A model generated the notes under the pieces. The model had not been told where the DNA came from, did not search any database, and saw only the letters and a list, made by a program, of their open reading frames with translations. DNA of 64,000 bases from Cheiracanthium punctorium. Taxonomy: Eukaryota > Arthropoda > Arachnida > Araneae > Cheiracanthiidae. Positions 56,801 through 64,000 of the stretch are shown piece by piece (position 1 is the first letter of the stretch; each line of letters opens with the position of its first letter). The stretch covers positions 1-64,000 of the forward strand of contig JAWZYV010016591.1 of NCBI GenBank assembly GCA_038373885.1, written 5' to 3'. Position numbers and translations under genes: made by a program.

Positions 56801-57501
56801 TTTGCTCCGTATTTACAGCCGAATTAATAGCTATTTATGAAAGTCTTCTTTACATCTCTAGAGCAACTACCAAACAATTCATCATCTACTCTGACTCATT
56901 AAGCGTTTTGGAAAATCTGGGATCTGGTTCCCTAACACATAGCTATATTCTGAAAGTCCTACACATGCACAAATGCCTCATGAACCGTGGATACAACATC
57001 CTCTACTGCTGGGTACCTAGCCATATTGGGATTCTCGGCAACGAAAGGGCTGATTCTTTGGCCAGGCATTCTACTGTCCCATATAATCTCCACCCACCCT
57101 ATTGTGATATAAAATCCGGCATCTCTTCCTTAATAAAAGGCACCTGGATCCACATATGGGACTGTGAAACCCAAAACAAACTTCATTCTATCCGGCCAGC
57201 CCTTACCCACTGGTCCACTCATCCATACCGCAAGCACAATGTCTTTCTGAGTCGTCTTCGCATTGGACATACGCGAATTACACATAAGCACTTACTTCTG
57301 GGCGAACCTGCTCCGGAGTGCCCTCACTGTCATACTCAACTCACCATTCGTCATCTCTTAACGTCGTGCACTGCTTTTAATAGTTTTTACCAAATACTTT
57401 TTAACTGTTCTCATCCTAAACTTGACGATATTTTGGGTGAAACTCCACATCGAAATCTATTCGCTTTTCTTAGACGAATCAATATTTTTTATTCAGTATA
57501 A
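53819..57501 (+). pseudogene. LINE G ORF2 (endonuclease, RT, RNase H), disrupted
   Basis: An alternative start is the ATG at 53813, which overlaps the ORF1 stop; 53819 matches the other copies (MALLLSWNCHGF). Endonuclease motifs (LQETFLK, GDMNAHSPLWG) are followed by RT with NYRPIAFTS, FFDIEKAYD, GVPQGSVLS and YVND, where the family has YVDD, so a catalytic Asp is lost. RNase H (YTDGSKS, SDSLSVLEN, NERAD) and the C-terminal knuckle (ECPHCHTQLTIRH) are present. Defects are a frameshift at the A run 55062-55079, a TGA at about 56241 and a frameshift at the C run near 56500. Confidence 0.9.
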
Positions 57502-57525
57502 AGTGTTCACTTCTGTCTGACTGGT

Positions 57526-57742
57526 ATCTGGATGGGAGCCCCATCCAGATGTCCTCACCTTTTTATCTACTTTTTACCCTTTTGAATTCTACATTTAACC
57601 TTTTAGTCTTTTACATTTTGGTACACTTTAGTACATTTTGAATTTTAGCTTTACTAGGTCTTGTGTACCTATTACCCGAATACATCATGACATGTTTTTA
57701 ACTCCTTGTCTGGCGCAGTATGTCCTTTCTGGACCTTGTGCC
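57526..57742 (+). promoter_or_regulatory. LINE G 3' UTR with post-stop and terminal hairpins
   Basis: ATCTGGATGGG at 57526-57536 pairs perfectly with CCCATCCAGAT at 57540-57550. The second structure, GGCGCA...GTCC-TTTCT-GGAC...TGTGCC, spans 57712-57742 and is directly followed by the tail. Sequence between the two hairpins is T-rich and varies more between copies. Confidence 0.68.
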
Positions 57743-57784
57743 ATTAAAAACCAACCAACCAACCTACAGTTACTTTTCCTAACA

Positions 57785-58560
57785 ATGGCCCGCCTTCCAT
57801 GACATGGCAAAAGGGACTGCTTCAAACAAGTAAAAAAAATTTCTTTCAAAAGAGAGTAAGTACTTTTCCCTCTGAAAAGAACAAAAGACATATTATGCAA
57901 ATAGCGATGAACACAGATGAGAAAGCACAAGTGTTAGTACAAAATACGCATAGTTACACTATAAAGTCTGACAACTATAAAGTACGGCTACTATAAAGAA
58001 CGACTGGCCAGTAAAAAAAAAACGTTAGTAAAAAAACACTTTTCAAAAGATTCACATAATGCAATTAAACACATTTGCATTCAATTTACAAAGAAAAACA
58101 ACAAGCTTGTACTTTCTTTAGGGGTGAGGTGCACCTCAAAAAAAAAACTCTTAAGAAAGGAGATAAAAATAGAAAAGTTTGTTTGAGTCATTTACATTCA
58201 CAGAGCAAGGTGGGCATATAGGAGCTTCCATTCAACATACTGGGACTCACAAAATTAAAAGATAACATCTCCTGTGACGAATGACGAAAATATACCGTCT
58301 AAGAACAATCCACCTTCTCCACCACATTCTCAGGCAAATTACAATGTCACCTCACGAGACGTAGCTGAGGCTGCTCGAATGGGCGAAAAAGGGTCCTGAC
58401 CCCCAGAACAGTATACTCTGTGGGGAACTTTACTCCTTACATCTGTAAAAGTAAAGAAACAAACAATGGAAAAAAAGGATGGTGACGAGTCACCGTTAAA
58501 GGGACAAATCCTCTTGACCAAGGCTTTTTCTTTTTCCGTTTTTCCAAATACCCTTTACAC
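57785..58560 (-). other. Residual 3' part of the copia element, RT end and RNase H missing
   Basis: Between the truncated reverse transcriptase and the 3' LTR only about 780 bp remain, too short for the rest of RT (including the YVDD motif) and RNase H. No copia motif is visible. A direct repeat TACACTCAAGC occurs at the truncation point (58556-58566 and 58570-58580), suggesting slippage or repair at a deletion joint. The purine-rich stretch beside the LTR is the likely polypurine tract. Confidence 0.6.
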
Positions 58561-61500
58561 TCAAGCCCTAATACACTCAAGCTTGAAAAAATGTAATTCA
58601 GTTAAAATTCTGTGAAACTCATTAAACCATTCTCTGCCACTCTGCTTCAAACCATATAAGGCTTTATTTAGTTTACATACAAGATCTTTCTTACCTTCTT
58701 CCTTGAGACCTTGAGGTTGGAACATATAAATTTCCTCTTCAATCGGAGCGTACAGGTACGCAGAGGTTACGTCAGCTTGAGAGTGGTTCCATTTATAGTG
58801 ACCTACTAGTAATGAAAAAAAGAAACGAATTACAGTAAAATTAACAACAGGACTAAAGACTTGATCGTAAGTTTCCCCTCTTCTTTGCCCAAAACCCTGG
58901 GCGACGAATCTTGATTTAAACCATACGATTTTTCCACTAGCGTCTCTTTTTACTGTATACACCCATCGGTTTCCGATGATTTTCGCATTTTCAGGTTTCG
59001 GAACTAAGTCCCATACTTTTCTTTCATTCATTATATCTAGCTCGTCATTCATAGCTTGCATCCACTTCTCTGCCTCGGGAGATTTAATTGCCTGAAAAAA
59101 ATTATTTGGTATTTGAATTTCTTCTAGTCAGGAATCTGAGAAATTAGCTTCATCTTGTACATTAGTTTCATCTTGTACAATGCCCGAGTATGTATTTTTA
59201 CCTTTAAAACAAAACATTTCTGGATCATATTTAATCCCGTGTTTGTTGCAGTAGCTTTTTACATCATTATGGGATCTTAACCTGACATTACTGCCCTCAA
59301 TTCCGTAATAAATATCGGTTCGAGACTTGTCTTTTCTTGGAACTGCTCTTCTAACCCAGTTTACTGTTTTAAGCTGCGTTTTTACGTTTCTATGGGATTC
59401 CCTCTCCCCTTCAGATTCGTCACTTTCCCCTTCCTCAGATGTACATGGCTTACCTAAATACATTTCTTCCTTTTTGTCGAAAATAAAATCCTTTTCCTGT
59501 GTTTCGTCTTCACATTCACTATCCCCGGAATCCTCGTTGGGTGAACTTACAGGGTCCAGTACGACTCCATTGCTTTCATGTTTTTGTATTTCCTCTTCAA
59601 ATCTAACGTTAGAAGTCTCGATTACTTTCCTATCGCCAGGGATCCAAATCCTATATCCACGACTTTGCATCGCGTAACCCACCATAGTGCCCTGTTTTGC
59701 CCTCATGTCAAGTTTATTTCTTAATTGACGAGGTACTCCCACGTAAACTTTCGAACCAAAAATTCTTAAGTGTTTAATGGAAGGTTTACGGCCACTAAAA
59801 AGTTCAAAAGGCGTTCTTACTTGATTAGCGTGGCAAGTTCGGTTCCAAATGTAGGTAAAACAAAGTAGTGCTTCTGACCAAAAGCTGTTACTTAATCTGC
59901 TTGAGCTTAGCATAGCTTTTACAGCATCTAGTGCAGTGTAGTTGTATCTCTCGCTGACTCCGTTCTGCTCGGGAGTATAGTCGTTTGTTCTTTCAGCGTG
60001 TATCCCTTCTTCATCTAAAAACCGTTTAAATTCGTTATGACAAAATTCCATCCCATTATCGGTTCTGATGTTAATAATTTTAGTGTTTAAAAATCTTTCT
60101 GCCCTTCCTTGAAATTTCTTAAAACACTCAAATACCTCGGTTTTCTTTCTCATAGGATATACGGTAGTCTTCCTTGAGTAGTCGTCTGTTATTGTTAATA
60201 AGAAACGATGACCAACTATTGACTGGTTGGGGAGTGGACCACAGACATCCATATGTAAAAGTTGTAGGGGTTTAGTTGAGCAGATTGAAGGGATGCTTTT
60301 AAAACTTTTACGTCTCGTTTTAGCTATTTTACAACTATGGCATGATATTTCGGGGTTTGCTCTTAAAGTAGGAAGGCCAAAGACACAGTTTGATTTACTA
60401 GTTTCAATTATGGACTTATAATTAATATGACAGAACCTTTGGTGCCAGAGTTCTAAATCTTCCGATTTAGGGGGAGAGGAGACATTTGCTTCAGGTTTCT
60501 TCTCGAGAGTATTTTTAAAATTTCGCTTCAATTTATCATACTTGGGATACAAAAAATACAGTCCTTTCTTTTTATAGGCGGTGAATAATTTTCGATTATT
60601 TTTCAGAAATGCATGAACTTTACCCTGACCACCTCTAAAGGTAAGACCTTCTGAATCGAGGATAGAACCGGATAGTAAATTGCGTCTTAGTTCAGGGGAG
60701 TATAAAACATTTCTCAAAACATGTTTCATCTTTCCGTTCTGGAAATTCAGAACTACGGTTCCCTTCCCCTCGACAGGACATTCAATACCATTTATGGCGA
60801 CAGACATTGACTTACCCTTTATGGGTGTAAAATATTTAAATAGATCTCTTTCATTACAAAAGTGATTACTTGCGGCAGTGTCAAAAACCCATGAACGATC
60901 ATTTTCAATTACTTGGTTAGAATAAGCTTCAATAATAAAATTTTTAGGGCGATAAGATCCTTTTTGCTTTTGGGGAGGAGGGTGTCTGCAGTTGATTTTT
61001 AAATGTCCGGTTTTTCCGCATCCATAGCAGTGCCTCGTCTCACGTTTAAAGTTTCCTTTACGAGGGATACGTTTTTCATGTTTGGCTTGACTGGACATAG
61101 CAATAGCGGCACGGTAGCCTAAGCTGTGTTTCAACCTGGCTTCCTCGGCTAATAATTCAGCTAGAACTTTATCGAACTTAAATTCATCGTCATCCCATCT
61201 GTAGATGGCCTGCACAATCCCTGCGTACTCAGGGGGTAAATATCTAATTAATTGAAAAGATTGGTACCAATCCCCTAATGGTGTATCGGCTTCACGCAAC
61301 TGCGTTGCAATAGATTTTAAACGAGCACCAAATAATCCTACTTCCTCATTGTCGTTAATTCTGCATGAAAAGAACTCATCGGTCAAAGCGATAGAACGAG
61401 CTCTTGATTCGGGCTTAAAGTGTTTCTTTAGCTTTTCCCAAACTTCCTTGGGATCATATGTCCCGGCAAGGAGGGGCTTATATTCACTGGATATATTTAA

Positions 61501-61683
61501 ATATATGGTACTATACGCTTTACCGTATCTAATTTTATAGTCCCTCAACTCTTTAACTTCCGTTTCTTTTGGTCTAATTTCTTCGCCGGTTACAATATCC
61601 CAGCAATTTCTATCTATTAACAAGACTTTTATATCTTCTTTCCATGTCTCATAGTTATCAGAGCCCAATTTATCAACTTGCAT
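58561..61683 (-). pseudogene. copia-type Gag-Pol polyprotein, one stop codon and truncated RT
   Basis: Starts MQVDKLGSDNYETWKEDIK. Gag (UBN2-like) covers about residues 1-210; zinc knuckle CYGCGKTGHLKINC about 219-232; protease FDTAAS about 267-272; pre-integrase ELWHQRFCHI about 409-418 with CHSC; integrase D477 (MDVCG), D540 (RTDNGMEF), E576 (NGVSER), a DD35E spacing; then the linker. A TGA at 59128-59130 interrupts the frame 22 codons before MQAMNDELDIMNERKVWDLV, the start of RT, which continues through DVTSAYLYAPIEEEIYM and LNKALYGLKQS and breaks after LTELHFFKLE. RT palm motif and RNase H are lost. The first 851 codons are open. Confidence 0.92.
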
Positions 61684-61861
61684 CGATATAGTTTCTATTT
61701 TTTTTTTTTTTTTTTGATTTCAGATAGATTTATATAATTAAAAGCTTCTAATCAGGGCCCGCCCTCTTAATGCTCGTTAAAATCTTTTTGTAAATAGTTA
61801 AAATCAAGGAATACATGCACATACTTAATAACATAATCTTCACATAATTTTAAATGGCAGA

Positions 61862-61872
61862 GGCCCATAACC
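61862..61872 (-). promoter_or_regulatory. copia-type primer binding site (half-tRNA iMet)
   Basis: On the minus strand, four bases after the 5' LTR, GGTTATGGGCC is complementary to the anticodon stem-loop side of initiator tRNA-Met. Drosophila copia uses the same internal site, primed by a cut half-tRNA; this is family knowledge. The match supports both the LTR boundary at 61877 and the copia assignment. Confidence 0.75.
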
Positions 61873-61876
61873 TGAA

Positions 61877-62671
61877 TGTCTGTGTTTAGCAGAGTTTTAT
61901 ACTTCAAAATTTTGAGCAGTGAAAGCTAGTAAGAAAAATGAATTGAGGGCTTGCCAGGTAAAAGATGACAAAAGAGTGTACCTTGATAGTTCTTTTATTT
62001 TAGTAATGAAGCATGAAGGCTTGTATACAGATGGGGATGAACAAAGGAAACAAAAAACAGGTATTTGATGTGGTATAGCATCTATGTGTCATCGGACATT
62101 CTGGACAACAAATCGAACCGGGGTCGAACAGCATCACCTTGAGGTAAGCTTGTAGTGGCATAATCAAAAAGGCTTTATTGGAAGCTGCGGCGGGAAGGCT
62201 CCAGGTTAATCGTTTGATTCAGCTCAGAGCATCTCACATGGCTGGCTTCGAGCGTCCTTCTACACGCATCTGTCGCATCACTCTTTTCGCCTCCTCTCAC
62301 CATCTATTGCGGCGGACTTTTATACTGTTGGCCAGGCAACAACGTCAACAAGGACTGCGGACCTGTGACGTGAAAAGAAAAAGGAGAAAATAGCTCCGCG
62401 GCAAGTCGCCGGGAGTACAGCGCCTCTAGCGGCCAAAAACAGAAACACATTATGCAAAACGTTTTGCAGCAATTAGGTGCTTGTTTGAAGCGTTGATATT
62501 AGAATAGTGTTAAGTAAGAACTTTAATTAATAAAAATAAGAGCTATCTGTGCCTTTAGATTTTAAGGCAAATAATTAAAGTTAAGTTATACAGCATTCAG
62601 TTATAATAAAGAAAACACAGCCACATGTCATGGAACCTTTAAGGTAAGGTTTACAGTTACTTTTCCTAACA
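61877..62671 (-). repeat. 5' LTR of the copia element
   Basis: A 795-bp direct repeat of 51251-52040 plus 57780-57784. On the element strand it begins TGTTAGGAAAAG and ends CACAGACA. It is followed outward by the target duplication ACTGT and then by LINE F/H ORF1. It carries the element's promoter and poly(A) signals by family knowledge; I did not pinpoint them. Confidence 0.92.
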
Positions 62672-62676
62672 ACTGT

Positions 62677-63613
62677 CTCACCCCATAACACCCTTAACTC
62701 ATCAAGAGGCGTCATATCAGAACCTGACCTGTTACGCTGTTCTGAGGCTGAAATACTGGAAAATCTGAAATCCCAAAATGTTAGTGCAGTTCGCAGAATC
62801 ACTATAAAATGCAATAACCAAATAATAGACACAAAACACATAATCTTGACCTTTCAATCTCCTAAGATTCCATCTCATATCAAAGCAGGCTACATTTCAT
62901 GTCCCGTCAGAACGTACATACCTAATCCTACCCGTTGTTTTCAGTGCCAAAAGTTTGGCCATACAAAACCTTCCTGTCGTGGTTCCCCAGTATGTGCCCG
63001 CTGTGGTATCTCTGGCCACGACAGTGACACCTGTTCCGGCTCTCCTAAATGCGTTAACTGCAAACAAGACCACCCCTCATATTCCCGTTCCTGTCCTAAA
63101 TGGTCTTATGAAAAAGAAATCCAGTCCTTGCGCGCCACACAAGGATTGTCTTACCCAGAAGCACGTAAAATAATAGCCTCTCGCACCCCTAAACCTGGTC
63201 AATCTTATGCTGCAACAGTGAAAGCAGTTGCATCAATTGCTACCCAAACTGACCCACCCAAATCCAAACCTGTCTCTTCATCAACTTCTTTCCCAAAAGC
63301 TAAACAGTCAACTACTCAAAATAATGCCTCAATAGCCACACAAAAAAGCACACCCAATAAGAAGCCTCAAAGCAACCTCTCCACTCAAAATAGACCTTTA
63401 CTCAAAAAAAGTTCAGCTTACAAGACAAAATACAACAAAGCTAGACTTAAACGCATCCTTCCACAACGGCCCATAGACGACTCTATACTACATTTGGATC
63501 CTACCGACTCTGACATTTCAGATCACGTTATGGATGATGAAGACATCCCAAGTACCCCGCTTCAACCGACGGGGATTAAGAGTAAAATCGCGGTCATCTC
63601 CGACATCACTTAA
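62677..63613 (+). pseudogene. LINE F/H ORF1, C-terminal part
   Basis: The frame is open from the LTR element to the TAA at 63611-63613 and encodes SPHNTLNSSRGVISEPDL, then knuckles CFQCQKFGHTKPSC, CARCGISGHDSDTC and CVNCKQDHPSYSRSC, and the Ser/Lys-rich tail ending in an acidic region. It is the continuation of 50981-51250. The stop is two bases before the ORF2 ATG. Confidence 0.88.
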
Positions 63614-63615
63614 TC

Positions 63616-64000
63616 ATGGCTCTGCTGCTAACCTGGAACTGCCACGGTTCTTTAAACAAAATTGACGACCTCAAAACTATAATTTACAACCATAATCCCG
63701 CCTGTCTTGCCCTACAGGAAACTTTTCTCAAAACCAATAGACATACTAAAATCCGTAATTATACCATCCTTCGCAAAGACAATGAGCTCAATGATAGGGC
63801 CACTGGTGGAGTTGCCCTTTTGATTAACAATAGTTATCCTCACACTAAGCTCAATCTTAACACTAACCTGCAAGCAGTTGCCACTCGTATTCAATTAAAA
63901 CAACTCACAACAGTCTGCAGCATATACCTGCCACCAAGCGAAACCATCAGCCAAACCTCCCTGAATAGTCTTATACAACAACTTCCTCCCCCTTTCTCCT
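63616..64000 (+). CDS. LINE F/H ORF2, N-terminal endonuclease part (runs off window)
   Basis: The frame starts MALLLTWNCHGSLNKIDD and stays open to the window edge through LQETFLKTNRHT, GGVALLINNSYP and TTVCSIYLPPSE. It covers about 128 residues of the apurinic-type endonuclease domain. Whether the remainder is intact cannot be seen. ORF1 of this copy is disrupted, so the element is unlikely to be autonomous. Confidence 0.85.
   Translation, partial: MALLLTWNCHGSLNKIDDLKTIIYNHNPACLALQETFLKTNRHTKIRNYTILRKDNELNDRATGGVALLINNSYPHTKLNLNTNLQAVATRIQLKQLTTVCSIYLPPSETISQTSLNSLIQQLPPPFS

Larger units (their letters stand above)
52041..57764 (+). mobile_element. LINE copy G, full-length, with perfect 15-bp TSD
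   Basis: The sequence TACAGTTACTTTTCC occurs at 52026-52040 and again at 57765-57779, exactly flanking a LINE that begins CCCTCAGGGGGAAGACC and ends in an (AACC)n tail. This defines both ends and the length, about 5.72 kb, of the family. Both ORFs are present but disrupted. It entered the LTR of a copia element that itself sits in an older copy of the same LINE family. Confidence 0.95.
51251..62671 (-). mobile_element. copia-type LTR retrotransposon, with LINE G nested in its 3' LTR
   Basis: Two near-identical LTRs in direct orientation bound the element: 51251-57784 (split by LINE G) and 61877-62671 (795 bp). Flanks are ACTGT at 51246-51250 and ACTGT at 62672-62676, a 5-bp TSD. Order on the minus strand is 5' LTR, primer binding site, gag-pol, a short residual 3' part, a purine-rich stretch (GGAAGGCGGG near 57789-57798) and 3' LTR. 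By eye I count roughly a dozen single-base differences between the LTRs, so insertion was recent. An in-frame stop and loss of the C-terminal RT and RNase H make it non-autonomous. Confidence 0.92.
50428..64000 (+). mobile_element. LINE copy F/H, interrupted by an LTR retrotransposon and running off the window
   Basis: LINE sequence begins with the family 5' end at about 50428 and is interrupted at 51250 inside ORF1. After the LTR element and one copy of its 5-bp target duplication, it resumes at 62677 in exact register (the words before and after join at the site that reads CACAGTATCACC in copy E). ORF1 then continues to 63613 and ORF2 starts at 63616, running past 64000. It is therefore one old LINE insertion, not two. 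Confidence 0.9.

Noticed and set aside
59327..59677. Plus-strand Ser-rich frame of 116 codons
   Set aside because: Antisense of the copia linker region, which is acidic and so yields Ser-rich antisense codons.

Overview
This is eukaryotic, AT-rich nuclear DNA, most likely from an arthropod. The evidence is the mixture of repeat families: I/jockey-type LINEs, copia, pogo/Tigger, Tc1/mariner with a DUF4817-like N-terminus, hAT, piggyBac, PIF/Harbinger, Mutator-like and Polinton-type polymerase. No complete host gene is recognisable. Almost every long reading frame belongs to a mobile element, usually broken and often nested in another. Species and class cannot be fixed from the window alone.

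Layout. 1-594 duplicates 42451-43043 (a pogo-type element end plus its flank). 602-5871 is a head-to-tail array of three 5'-truncated copies of one LINE family, followed by a tRNA-like SINE and a 123-bp LINE 3' end with target-site duplication (TSD). 6700-15180 is a tandem duplication of about 4.2 kb carrying the SWIM-type C-terminus of a Mutator-like transposase, a SINE and a hAT-type MITE; the matching FLYWCH-like N-terminus lies just outside at 15190-15545. 15551-16830 is a 3'-truncated LINE. 18568-18894 is a PIF/Harbinger exon. 20341-21169 is a pogo-type element. 21180-31344 is a decayed family-B DNA polymerase of Polinton/Maverick type on the minus strand, split by nested LINEs D and E (21870-29582). 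piggyBac remnants follow to 32595, then a GC-richer island with a 444-bp period (33540-34930) and a decayed copia copy with a pogo-type insert (36480-39560). 41061-42862 is a pogo-type element with TA duplication. 43154-45493 is a hAT MITE holding a mariner and a smaller MITE. 46409-49875 holds one possible non-transposon exon, a Tigger transposase pseudogene and a hAT transposase pseudogene.

50428-64000 is a three-layer nest: LINE F/H is split by a copia-type LTR retrotransposon with a 5-bp TSD, and one LTR of that element is split by full-length LINE G with a perfect 15-bp TSD. The same LINE family was therefore active before and after the copia insertion.

The central system is this LINE family, about 5.7 kb full length. 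It has a GC-rich 5' UTR starting with a small palindrome, ORF1 with three zinc knuckles, and ORF2 (endonuclease, reverse transcriptase, RNase H, C-terminal CCHC) beginning two bases after the ORF1 stop. The 3' UTR carries an 11-bp hairpin, then a terminal two-tier hairpin directly before an (AACC)n-like tail. Copy E is nearly intact: ORF1 is open and ORF2 has one apparent single-base deletion. The tandem joining of truncated copies at each other's tails is the most unusual pattern here.
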